The translations under genes were made by a program, and so were the position numbers. The notes under the pieces were generated by a model. The model did no database searches. It had not been told where the DNA came from and saw only the letters and a program-made list of their open reading frames with translations. A stretch of 64,000 nucleotides of DNA from Ophioceras dolichostomum (taxonomy: Eukaryota > Ascomycota > Sordariomycetes > Magnaporthales > Ophioceraceae): contig PYST01000003.1 in the NCBI GenBank assembly GCA_003049485.1, positions 248,001-312,000 on the forward strand. The letters are read 5' to 3'. The stretch's first letter is position 1, and the number at the start of each line of letters is the position of its first letter. Positions 23,301 through 34,312 of this stretch are shown piece by piece.

Positions 23301-26300
23301 GGGCCGGATCTGCTTGTATATCTTGGCCCAATGCCTGTCACGCACTGCTTCCGACTTGAGATCGGCCAGCAGCGTGTTGACCTTTAGGTTCATGCGCAGG
23401 ATGTTCTGGATGTGCTCGAACGCCGCGTACTGCCGCATCCGGCTGGGCATCTCCTTGGTCATCTTGATCAGGCCGTCGATAGCGGCGCGGATCTTGCGGG
23501 GCTGGACGCTGTTCCAGAGGGTCTCACGCAGCTCGTTGAGGTTCTTCCAGATGAGTGACAGCGATGCCCAGACCGATTTGAAGTCGTTGACCTCCTCGAG
23601 AATTATGCCCAGGGACGTGTCGGGTGAGGCAGGGAGGTCGAGAGCTTCCTTGGCTTTGGCTACCATTGCAGCCTGCTCCTGCAGCTGGGTGATGCGGGTC
23701 TCGAAGGAGGCTAGCGTCGCCGACGCCTCGTCGGGAGGAATCGTGCCGGAAACCGGCTTCTCCTCGTTCCATTGGACGGCCACCTCGGTGATCTTGTCCA
23801 TAACAATCTTGTCCTCGGCGATGATCTTGGCACGGAGGGCGTCGGTCTGATCTCGCACCACCTTGTCTCGGCGGGCGAGGAGGTCGTTGAGGGCCTCCCA
23901 CAGGCCGTCGACCTGTTGCGCGTGCATCCAGTCGTTCGGGAATTGGTATCGCTGCCGCACAAGCGTGGACTCGCCCTGTCTGAAGATTTCGACCTCGGGC
24001 GCCCAGAGCTTCACCTGACGCTTGCAGGCCTGCACGATGGTGATGAACTGCACGGCCTGCTCCGTCGACGACGCCTCAAGCCTCTGGCCCTCGAGATCAT
24101 TGCGGGCTTTCTCGATCTCCGCGTGCACCTCGCGCAGGCGGGCGCCAAGGCGACTGGCAAACTTGACCAGGATATCGTGCTGCCACTGATCGTACTTGGC
24201 GTTGACTTTGGTCTGCACCTGGTCATAGTCGATGGTGATGTGGCCGAACGACCGGCTGACCTCGGTCGTGTCGAAGGTCTGGCGCGTCTTCCGGATCTCC
24301 TGCAGTAGCTGCAGCCACTTTGCGAGCTGGTCTCCCAGGATGTCGTATACTTGGTCCGACTGGAGATCCCAGAGCGACTGGAACCTCAGCCACTCGTCCA
24401 CGTACCCACTGATTTCCTGCAGCTTCTTCTCGATCGCGGTCTGCACCCGGAAGAGCAAGTCGGTGCACTCGCTCGGAAGATCATCGAACCTGGGCTCGTC
24501 GTACGTGGCAATGCTGAGGCTCATCTGGTACCTGGTGGCCTTGATCTTTTTGAGGTGGCAGATGACGCCGAGCCACTCCTGGAGCTGCAGGTACCAGCTC
24601 GCCCTCGCGAACTCTAGTGGAGGGTCGAGGTAGATGAGTTGGTTCCGCATGGTGATTTCGTGCACTAGCCTCCTCATCGTCGGGACGTCCGAGGCCGGCT
24701 TTGCCTCGGAAAGATCAGCAGAGAGCTTCCGCCGGTCATCCGCAGCCTTCTCGGGGGTGTCATCCATGAACGCCTCGACCCACGCGGCGATAGCGCGCTG
24801 GAGTCGCGTGCGGAGGATGGACTTGATCTTCTGATTCATCCCCTTGACCCAGTAGCCCAGGTTGACGTACTGCTCCAGGTTGAGCTGGTCAACAGCCTTC
24901 TGGATCGCGTCGAGCCTGGCTTGGAACGCAGACGCCTCGTAGGGACAGGTGCCGAGTTCTTGGAGAGCCTTCTGGACAGTGTGATGGATGGACGCCAGAG
25001 TCAGGGTTTTTGACTGCAGGAGGGACACCGAGGCAGCAAACTCGCGAATGAACAACACGTGGTGGCTCTCGCTCTTGCCGATGGCCCGCTCCAGATTGCC
25101 GTTAGCGAGCTGAGATGTGGTGAAATGGAGCTCGTATGAGTTGACAAAAGACTCCCACTTCAGAGGCACACCCTTGCCGACCAGAGCGTGGACCTCGTTG
25201 CGGTGGCCGTTCAGGAGCATCGATACCTCAGACATCTCGGATATCTGCCGGTTGGTCTGTGCAAGGGTGCGCACGCTCTCCATGAGGCTGACGGCGTACG
25301 GATACACCCTCTTGGCCTCCTTCGAGACCGTGCTGATCTGGTGGGAAACCTGGAAGCCCAGCCATTGGAGATTGCGAGTCTCCTTAAAAAGAACGATGAC
25401 CTGGGGATCGAAGTTCACGACCAGCTCCAGGGTGTTGCCTGCTGACCTGATCCTGTTGATCCGGAAGAGAAGCCCGGATATTGATATCTGCCTACGGTGG
25501 ACGTCGCGGAGCCACGCGTCGAAGATGGGGCGAGTGTCCAGCTTCTGGCGGAAGAGGTCGCTTTCGCTCTTGAGCTTTTGTCCTTCGGCGTGGAGGGCCC
25601 AGTCGACACCCAAGACGTCCTCGACCTTCTTCATATATCCGTCCAGCTGGCGGGCGATCTGACGGGCCCAGATAATGCCACCGGCGATAGGGGGCAGGTC
25701 GTGCAGTCCAGCCATGGCGTGAGCCTCCGAGTGTCCATATTGCTGCTTGAATCGCTCATGGAGGGCGGATATGGCCTCTTTGACGTTGTCGATGAGCTGA
25801 GTCTGATACTCGGCGATGGCCCCGCGGATCTTGGGTCGGACGAAGAGAGCGTTGAACTTGGAGAAGACACGGAACATCTCGTTGGCGTTCTTAGCCGTGG
25901 CCAGTCGATCTCGGAGTCTGGCGATGATGGAGTTCTCGACACGGGACGTCCGCTCGTTGTACGCGTTCTCGGCCTTGGCCCATTTGACAGTGCCTTCCGC
26001 CGAGACGTCTAGGAGGTCGACGTTTCTCAGGGCCTCCCATGCCTGTTTCACCTCCTTGATCGCATCCACGTCGCCCATCTCCTCGACTATTACCGGCCCG
26101 TCCGCTACGTCCAGTCCCTCCACAACCCCGTTGGTCGTGGCCTTGGGAGTCAGGACGGTCACGATCGTTCGTTGAAGCTGCTCGTGGTTGTCGCGGAAAT
26201 TGCTCACGTACTTCAGGCGGGATTGCAACTCGGCATGCTTGGCGTTGATCTTGATAGGGATGAACTTCTCGTTGCGGCGGCGCGTCATCTCGCGGGCAAC

Positions 26301-27830
26301 GTTGGTGAACTCCTTGACGTTGTCATCCCACACCCTGAAGATGTCATTTGTCATATCCATAACCGACCTGAATTCCTCGTAGTCGAGATTGACAAGCTCC
26401 GTGCCGGGCAGGAGCCGGTGCATCACCTCGTCCAGGTCAGCTGATATCGCCTGCACAAGAGGCAAGGCCCGGCTGACCGGGTAAGGGCAGATCTTGAGCT
26501 TCTTGTTCAGGTGGGCAAATATCTGGCCAACCGTGGCCGCAACCTTGGGCAGAGACGTCGCCGAGAGCAGCTCGTCGAGCGGAAAGTCTCGCATCAGCTG
26601 GTTGTACTTCTGGACCTTTTCCATGGCCTCTTTCAGACCCGTGTCAGACGTAAAGCTGACCGTGGCCTGAAAGCGCTTCGCATGCTTCAGGATCTCCAGA
26701 GTGAGCAGGACTCCCTCGCCTCGCAGCTGCGTTTCTATCCCCTCGAGGGCTGACTCCATCGACAGCCAGAAGTTGATCTCCTGGTTCGCCGTGCCCGTCA
26801 CCGGGTCCCTCGTCATCTTCGTGATGCCCTGGATGGACTTGATCCAGTTGTTGACCGTCGACTGCAGGTTGTTGAGAAACGTGCTGTCACCGATCAGCAA
26901 GTCGGGGATCAGGGCTATGCCTGGCCGGACACTACGGCGAGCAGCATCGTCGAGCGCGTTTTGTACGATGGGATGGAAAGGCAACAAGATCTCGGGGATC
27001 TCGACGTTCTGTTGCAGATGCGACAGGCTCAGCTCCAGCTCCGTCCACCGCTTCTTGGTTACGGGAATGCCGGTCTTGGCGTCGACATCAACTCTTCCCC
27101 TGGCGCCGTTGACCCGATGTTGGCTCTTGGTGCTGGCGTCGAAGTACGGTGCGAGGCCGTTGTGGAGGTACAGTTGGAGGAACTCAAACGGCGAGGCGGA
27201 CGGGCCCTGCTCCCCTGCGGTGGATGCCAGATACGCCGGCCCAGGCAGGTTGAGCATCTGAATCTGCGAGACTATTGGCGTGTTTGGGTCGAGCGGTTGG
27301 GGGCGCTTGAGAAGGGTTAGGAAGGCGACAACACTCGCTGAGGACGCCAGATCGGAGACGAGGGTATAGATGTGAGAAAGCGGTTCTGTGTCGACGCGCA
27401 CGCGCACAAGTCAGTACAACGGGGCCAGTTTTTTTTTTAAATAGAGATACCTGTATGTAGGCGCCGCAGTTGGCATCGCAAGGTTCGACTAGCAAAGTGC
27501 AAGGAGGTTCGACATACTGGAGTCGACGTCGCCGTTAGTTTCTTCTAATGATGTCGGAGAGACAAGCTCTTTCTGGATGGTAAGTGAGACTTGATTATCG
27601 TTAGCGAAGCGAGAACATCGCTGGAGAGTGTCCGAGTAGCGAGCACTGGATAGCAAGCTCCCGTCGGCCTCGAGCTCGTCTCGCGTTGCGCCGAGTGTCG
27701 CCTCGAGGACGATCGCGAGGTAGTCGAGCACCCTCGCCGGATCGATCGCGGGGAAGGACGGCGAGGGCGACGCCGGGCCGACGCCGTTTAGGCCGGCGCT
27801 CGGCGCTTGCGGCGATGTCACGACGTCCAT
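14378..27830 (-). CDS. dhc1: Cytoplasmic dynein heavy chain
   Basis: The predicted protein of about 4395 aa is the minus-end-directed microtubule motor subunit (NudA/RO-1 type), which moves nuclei, endosomes and vesicles in hyphae. Exons are 27830-27518, 27385-15057 and 14923-14378, with GT-AG introns of 132 and 133 bp. The tail and linker occupy the first about 1850 residues. P-loops are AAA1 GPAGTGKT (about 1943), AAA2 GNSGSGKS (about 2239), AAA3 GPPGSGKT (about 2606) and AAA4 GVSGSGKT (about 2948), with Walker B motifs CFDEFN (AAA1), FCDEIN (AAA3) and IMDESN (AAA4). The stalk coiled coil spans about 3200-3510, with the microtubule-binding domain near 3316-3400. AAA5, AAA6 and a short fungal-type C-terminus follow, ending in a polyalanine run. 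All key motifs are present, so the gene looks complete and functional. Length matches other filamentous ascomycete dyneins. Confidence 0.98.
14983..15030 (+). repeat. 9-bp G-rich tandem repeat inside dynein intron 2
   Basis: Four AGAGAGGG[T/G] units (14983-15018) run into GGGGAGGGGAG, giving at least six G-tracts on the + strand, which is the template strand of the dynein gene. The intron RNA is correspondingly a CCCTCTCTA polypyrimidine repeat. The tracts satisfy the simple G-quadruplex pattern. Confidence 0.85.
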
Positions 27831-29558
27831 GGTTGGTCAGGCTATGCGTTTCGCGATTCGTTGCGCAGGTTCGCTCATGGGATCGATGGCATGGCTCGTT
27901 GAGGAAGACGACACGGGGAGGGCATTAACAAGGCCAAAAGTAAGATGAAGTGTGGAGGTCACCACAGGAAAACGAAAGGAGACAGAAAGCAGAGAGCCAA
28001 AACGACAAATAAAAAGGAGTGACTGTGACTTCCTGGCGGGGTATCTTCAAAATCGTTCTAAAATGCTCCCCCTTCGATGTACAAAAGCAAGAAGGAGAAG
28101 AAAACAACAAGTAAGCTGCGAAGAGGCCCAGATATTTTTTTTTTTTTTTTTTTGGCTTTCTCTTGTCCACCTCTCCAAACTTTTTGATGGTACCGAAGGA
28201 GAATGTGATGGGACGCGACCAAGCGAACCCNCCACCTCTCCAAACTTTTTGATGGTACCGAAGGAGAATGTGATGGGACGCGACCAAGCGAACCCCTAGT
28301 CGCGACAATCAGCGAAGAAAAAGCCACGCGTGGCGCCTGCAAGGGTGCTTGCTAGTGGCCAGCCTGTGGCGCCCTTCCGGAGGACTGATTGGTTTGTGCG
28401 GGGCCGGAAGATAACAAAACGTCCCTGAAACCTGCAGCAATGCAACCTTGAGCCCAGTGATGATGTGTCGCTTTCTCTCCACGGGATCGCCTCAAGGTTT
28501 GATGCATCCGCGGGAGGTGTGGCCCCAAGGCTGCAAGAATCGGTACATATTTGCAGTAGTCTGTTCGCCATCTGCCTTGATAATTCTCACTCTCTTACAA
28601 GGCAAGGAAAGCTGCACATATAATAAGTACAGCACTACGAAGCTGCTGTTTGTGTACCAAGCCCACCTTGCCCACGGAGTGAAAGAAATTAAAGCCTCAC
28701 TCCTGCAACTAAGTTGCTTGCTTGCTCGCTAATGCGGAAGCTTCAACAGAAAGACGCCCGCCAGACGCCAGCGATGCACATTAAATGGGTATGCGCTAAC
28801 GCAGAGAGATTCAAGCAACTTCAGAAACACTGTGCAAGGATCAAAAGACCAAAGCAAGATGATATGATGTCCTTAAAACACAGAGCCGAGGCTATTGAAG
28901 AAAACTTGTTCATAACATAATCCTGAATTCTTGACTAGACCTAGAGAGAGAGGAAGAGAGAAAGAGGAAACAAGAAAAATACAGAACACCTTGCAACACG
29001 AGCACGTAATTTTGAACGCAAAACTGGACCAGACATTCCGCGCTATTATCCCCCAATCCCCTCTCCCTAGAACCAACCCTCAGGACTGACTGACTTGGCC
29101 CTGTCCGCCTGCCACCATTCCATCTGTTAGGAATCGAGTCCACCAACGCCCATGCTTTCCAACTTTGACGAGAGGATGACGGTACTGGTGAGTTAAACGA
29201 GAAAGAAACATGCGGGAACCTAAGAAAAAGAAAACATCAGAAAGCACCACGCAGAGCAATGATGCAGACAAAGAAATGATCCTGAAGCAAACCAACGAGA
29301 CAAAGGACAACCGGACAGAGGAAGGGGGAACAGGGAAGGAAAAAAAAGAAACAGAAAAAGCGATGGACAAGAATGCTCAACCCGGTCATGATAGATGCAA
29401 AGCCCCCTTCCGAAAAACACAAACGGCTTCATGCTCCATAGTCCAGAAAGCGGGGGCGTGCTTTGGTGGGATTCTTCTTCGTAAAACGTTTTCACAGCAT
29501 GTGCCCCTTAAAGAAGAGAAGCTCAGGCAGGTGTCTTCTTCCTTAAGTCCAACAAACC
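27831..29558. other. Intergenic between dynein and the FAR1-type gene
   Basis: This must contain the dynein promoter. It holds a 19-base T homopolymer at 28135-28153 and the duplicated segment around the N at 28231 described separately. Purine-rich sequence at 28930-28980 and 29200-29370 has only short frames. No gene or RNA was recognised. Confidence 0.5.
28167..28295. repeat. 64-bp perfect direct duplication around a single N (assembly join)
   Basis: Bases 28167-28230 and 28232-28295 are identical and are separated only by one N at 28231. This is the signature of two contig ends that overlap but were joined end to end. It probably does not exist in the genome. It lies close to a 19-base T run that may have broken the assembly. 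Confidence 0.9.
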
Positions 29559-31841
29559 TTATGACGCCGGCGGCAATGCTCTGCCCCCGGCGTCGTTGCC
29601 GTCGTTCAGCCGTTCGCGCTGGATCATGACGCGCTCGTTACAGATGTCGATGAACATTTCGAACTTAGCGATGATCTTGTCCTTCTCCTGGATCGACTTT
29701 TGCAGCTCCTCGATCTTCTTGTCCTTCTCAGCCGCCATCCTGTCGAGCTCCTCCTTTGCCCTGGCGAGCTCCTTGCGCAGGTCCGCCCGGATGCGCTCGT
29801 CAGGGGTGGGGTGGGGCTTGCTGTATATCGCGGCCCTGTTCTCCGCGATGCCCGTCTCGACCTTCTGGGGGTTCCGGTTGATGGCGGCGCGGGCGTTGTA
29901 GATGTCGCGGGGAAGGAGCGGGACGTGCGGGTGCTCCGTTTGCAGGATCTCGAGGGTTTGCGTCACCCCCACGCCTGGTGCGGCAACATCGTTAGCAAGG
30001 CTTTGATGCGCGTGCGCGGCGGCCGGCTGGGGTTGCGGGGTTTGCGAGGTCTTCCGGGCTGTGTCCATACCGTTCTCTTTGAGCTGCTTAACGGAGGCGA
30101 CCATCTTGCTGTCGAGTTTTCGGGCCGCCGGGTGCAGCATCGGGCTCTCGCTCGGCCCGTGGTTGTGGGTGAGGTGGATCGTGTCCGGGCGGTAGCGAAC
30201 GATCCACTGGGTCCGTTGCTCGATGGCGAAGAAACCGAACTGGCAGTCGCATTTCCGGGAAGACGTCTTCCGTTTCCGAACCTCCGGGTTGATCCTCCTG
30301 GGCGGCTTTCCGGCGCGGTCGCAGACAAAGAGAACCTTCTTCAGGCCAGGGACAGTCTTTTTGGATCGTCCGATGACCACAGCGTAGCCAACCGATGTGC
30401 AGTACGCCAGCACGTATTTGTGGACAGCGTCGAGCGTCGGATAGCTGCCGCCCTCGGGCGGAGCTGACATGGGCTGACCCATAGGCTCGCGGGGTACAAA
30501 GGGGGCGTCGACGATTTTGGAGGGGTCGTTATCAGCGTCGCCATCCTCGCCAGCATCCACGTCCATCTCGTCGTCGTTGTGCGTCTCCTCCTCCTGTGCC
30601 TGAGGCTCCGGTTGCTTAGGCGCGGGCTGTGCCGGGGCGACCTGTGTTTGGTGGGCCTGGGCATGGTGTGGCTGAGGCTGATGCACCTGCACTGGGGGCT
30701 GTTGCTGTTGAGCAGACTGCTGCTGCTGCTGGGCTTGTTGTTGAGCCTGCTGGGCCTGTTGCTGCTGGGCCTGCTGTTGAGCCTGTTGCTGCTGCTGCTG
30801 GGCTTGTTGCTGGGCTTGTTGCTGCTGTTGAGCCTGCTGCTGTTGAGCCTGCTGCTGCTGCTGGGCTTGCTGTGCGGCTTGTTGCTGCTGGGCCTGCTGC
30901 TGGGCCTGTTGTTGCGGGTGCGGCTGGTGAGCCTGCTGCTTAAGCGACTGCGACGATCGCACCTGCGGTTGTAGCGATTGAGCCTGGTGTGCCTGGTGTG
31001 GTTGGTGTGCTTGTTGGACTTGTTGGACTTGCTGGGCCTGATGGGCCTGATGAGCTTGATGAGACTGGTGGACGCTCGGCTGGTGAAGGATCTGAGAATG
31101 ATGGACGCCAGGTTGCTGAACCTGCTGAGAATGGACATGCGACGGATGTACTGGAGCAACGGCCTGTGGTTGCTGGACCTGCTGGACATGAGGGAGCGAC
31201 GGTTGTTGGACCTGCTGGACCTGAGAGACTTGGGGTTGAGGAGGTTGAGGGAGTGTAGGCTGTTGAGGAGGCTGCTGCTGTGCTTGCTGTTGCAGCGACG
31301 GCGGCTGTTTTTGCTGAGGCGGCTGTTGGGGCAAGATTGGGTTGTCGTTCTGCTGGACGGCGTGAGACATGGGCTGCTGGTTCATAGCCTGGGCGAGATA
31401 ACTCAAGTTCGACGGGCTTGGGTGAGGCTGCATCTGCCGCGGCGGCTGCTGTCGCCCTCTAGGGACGGGCACCGAAGCGGCCACCTGCGGCTGCGAAGCC
31501 CTCGCGGCATTGTGGACGGCGGAAACAGAAGTTTGCGCTGGGCTGGAGTAGAGGTGGTGAGGGTATCCCCCAGGCGGCGTCTGCTGGTGTTGTTGCGGAT
31601 GCTGCGCGTGCGGATTGTGCTGAGGGTGCTGGGGATGCTGAGGCTGTTGGGCGTGCTGTTGAGCCTGCTGAACGTGGACCTGCTGCGCGTGCTGGGTAGC
31701 GTAGGGCCCGGGATGATATGGTGACGCGTGTTGAGAGAGCGATGGTGATGCTTTGTTCGCCGTGTGGGATGGCGGTAGTTGATAGCCGCGTCGGAGACCG
31801 TTAACGCCAAATGTCAGCCCCGGGTGAGAATTCGTCGACAT
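29559..31841 (-). CDS. Gln-rich protein with FAR1-type DNA-binding domain
   Basis: This single exon encodes 760 aa from the ATG at 31841. Residues about 25-430 are dominated by Gln, His and Pro, with long polyglutamine runs mixing CAG and CAA. Residues about 465-560 form a FAR1/WRKY-GCM1-like zinc finger: YPTLDAVHKYVLAYCTSVGYAV, then FVCDRAGKPP, the KCDCQF cysteines and the THNHG histidines. This DNA-binding fold is shared with Mutator-like transposases, but no transposase core (DDE) is present. The C-terminus (about 690-745) is a strongly charged coiled coil (ELARAKEELDRMAAEKDKK) suited to dimerisation. A nuclear transcription regulator derived from a transposase DNA-binding domain is the likeliest reading. 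No target or pathway can be inferred. Confidence 0.85.
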   Translation of the reverse strand: MSTNSHPGLTFGVNGLRRGYQLPPSHTANKASPSLSQHASPYHPGPYATQHAQQVHVQQAQQHAQQPQHPQHPQHNPHAQHPQQHQQTPPGGYPHHLYSSPAQTSVSAVHNAARASQPQVAASVPVPRGRQQPPRQMQPHPSPSNLSYLAQAMNQQPMSHAVQQNDNPILPQQPPQQKQPPSLQQQAQQQPPQQPTLPQPPQPQVSQVQQVQQPSLPHVQQVQQPQAVAPVHPSHVHSQQVQQPGVHHSQILHQPSVHQSHQAHQAHQAQQVQQVQQAHQPHQAHQAQSLQPQVRSSQSLKQQAHQPHPQQQAQQQAQQQQAAQQAQQQQQAQQQQAQQQQQAQQQAQQQQQQAQQQAQQQQAQQAQQQAQQQQQSAQQQQPPVQVHQPQPHHAQAHQTQVAPAQPAPKQPEPQAQEEETHNDDEMDVDAGEDGDADNDPSKIVDAPFVPREPMGQPMSAPPEGGSYPTLDAVHKYVLAYCTSVGYAVVIGRSKKTVPGLKKVLFVCDRAGKPPRRINPEVRKRKTSSRKCDCQFGFFAIEQRTQWIVRYRPDTIHLTHNHGPSESPMLHPAARKLDSKMVASVKQLKENGMDTARKTSQTPQPQPAAAHAHQSLANDVAAPGVGVTQTLEILQTEHPHVPLLPRDIYNARAAINRNPQKVETGIAENRAAIYSKPHPTPDERIRADLRKELARAKEELDRMAAEKDKKIEELQKSIQEKDKIIAKFEMFIDICNERVMIQRERLNDGNDAGGRALPPAS

Positions 31842-34312
31842 GGTGCGCCAGGGAAAATGGGGGAGGTCCCAAAGCAATCGCGAAAAGAGACACGAGGAGG
31901 TGCTACTTCATCGACTCGGGGTCTCGACCCTCTCGATGAGCTCTTGACTGCCCTGGAGACCAAATGTGGGCGGGCGTGTAGATACAAGGATGTGGAGGAG
32001 GTGTATGGAGTGGATGGAAAAAGGTGTGGGCAGCCCTTGTGGTGTACAAAAGGAAGAAAAGAGGGCGTGGAGAATTGGGATCGGATCGGAAAACAGAGGT
32101 GGCCACTCCGTGACTCAGCAATTCCTGCGCACGGTTCAGCGCACAGCCTAGTACGGCTACTATGGATAGTTACAGGCAAAAGGCAGCACGCAGCACTGAG
32201 CCAAAAGCAGCATCATTGATCCGCTAGAGCCCTCCTGTCAGCGCCTTCCGCCTTCATAAGACTGGCACCGCCTGGTCTCCCCACAGTGCGAGGAGACGAT
32301 TGGGCGTTCCTGATCTATCGATGATTGCACGTTCGCCCGATTGCCAAGCTGTCAACGCGCGTTTATTTTTTTCTTTTCTTTTCTTTTCTTTTTCTTTGGT
32401 TCGCCCCCCCCTTCCCTCCTCCCTCCTCTCAACTTCACACTTTCTTCTCTCTCCCAAAATTCTGACTACCACACAGTGTGACAGTGTCCCTACTGCATGA
32501 TCGTCACTGGATACAACCCATCACCCATGGGTGTTTCTTCAACCATCGCAGGCTGCACGCCAACTGACCGCCAACTGGGTGTCAACTTCCAAACCCTCCA
32601 ATCTTCACGAACGACCTAGTGCCATTTATTGTGTCGTGTTCCGCGCCTGCTTGCGCGAGTACATGTGCTGAGCCATCAGGCAATTGTTCACCACCCAGGT
32701 TTCTTCTTATCACATCTCACTTATGCCAACATTGCATACTACGTCCGTACGAAATATTGCTACCATCTCTCCTCATGCTGGCAGCCGTTTTCGGGATCCA
32801 CTGCAGGAGACCACTTGCTTCCTCCCTATCACACATCAATTATCACTGCAAAGAAGCATTGCTTTACGTTTGTATTGCATAGATACGAATATGGATGGAA
32901 CTTCCCACCGGACCAATGACGCCTCCCCCTGGAAGGAATGTGTGGATGCCCACGGCCTCGTCCGAAATGTTTGCCTCCAGGGTCATCATCACGTCCCAGG
33001 TGCCATCCCTTTTCCAGTCGTCACTTGCCTGCCGAGAGCAGTAATTGCGCAAGGTTTGGCCGTCAGTGAGCCAGGCAGGCCGACGAACCAACCACCCTTG
33101 GCCGGGCAGCAAGATGCATGCACGTAGCTCAGACGAGCGAGAAGCATCTGCAGAAGATTTTGATTACAGGAAGCTAGGCAGAGACGAGGCAGTCCAGCCG
33201 GACCTGTCATTCCTGTGCTGCTACACACAGGTCCCGCCCGGTCCGGGTTAGCCCATCTCATCCATCCCTTTTTCGGGGGTCGGCAGCCCCTCCAACCCTT
33301 CGGCCCCCCTTCGGCCCCCTCCCTCGTCAAGCAAACAAGCAAACAAGCAAGTGCTGAGATCGCAAAATATCCAAAGATAGAAGGGATGGTTGGGAGAAAT
33401 TCGACAGGTCAACTCAACATGAAGCTGACGGGCACACACTGTTGCCAACAGCTCGCCAACCGCCCTCCATGTCTACCGGATCCCTTTCCTATTGATGGGA
33501 TTGAGACAGGGAGGTATGCTTCGGAGGGTAGTTGCATGTCTCTTCTCCAGTGACCGGCCTCCTGTCGGGCCTGTACGACTACCTACACATACTCAGTTTG
33601 GCAGCTACGGGATACACCACAGTCACTATCGGGTTTGTGTTGGTTGTCTGCCTTCTCTGCTCCCGCGCCCATGCCACCTGGCTGTTACCTGTCTGCTCGC
33701 CCTCGCTGCGCGGCCGCGCAGTGATGAGACATCGGGCAAGGCGCCCAGTGCGTGTTGAGCAGGGTATCAGTGAACGAAAGCTTAAGTGCGAAGGGAGTGA
33801 GCGAGTGCAACCGCATACCAACATCACATACTACCGCGCACGTAGTCATACCACCCATCCCTCTTCGGGTGCCTCTTGCGGTGGTACAGTTGTAAGTAGG
33901 GAAACTTGCAGCACAGCTGCAAGCGCTCCGGTTCGCAACCATCGTCTCCTCTATAGTAGGTACCTGAAAAGGTACCTAAGTGCTACCTCTCCGTTTGTTT
34001 GCCTTCACTCAAATGCCCTCAGCCTCGAGGCTCGCGTCCCTTCCCTTCCAAATTCACTTCGAGCTTCGTACAACTCTATCCTCTACAGGGCCACTTGAGT
34101 CGTCGTCGGTCATTGGTGTGCGTCAAGGTCCGGGTCGCACACGGGGTCGGGTTGTCCCACCCATCACTCTATCCCAGAGCTCCTTCCTCCTCTTGAGAAA
34201 CCTTCCTCCCTACACCTACCTGACTTTCCCACAACGCAACTTCCATTTTCGACTTCGCACAGAACTTTCGATGAAGCCGCTTGCCACCTAAACGGCAACC
34301 TGGTCTGGGAAC
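31842..34312. other. Divergent intergenic region of about 2.5 kb, no gene seen
   Basis: This lies between the starts of the FAR1-type gene (-) and the 2EXR gene (+) and must hold both promoters. It contains a TTTTCTTTTCTTTTC tract at about 32370-32395 and two AGGTACCT palindromes spaced by GAAA at 33959-33978. Short frames have no domain support. Confidence 0.5.

Noticed and set aside
33959..33978. Two AGGTACCT palindromes separated by GAAA, considered as an operator pair
   Set aside because: AGGTACCT and AGGTAGGTA-like motifs are scattered through the intergenic DNA of this window, so this pair is not distinctive.
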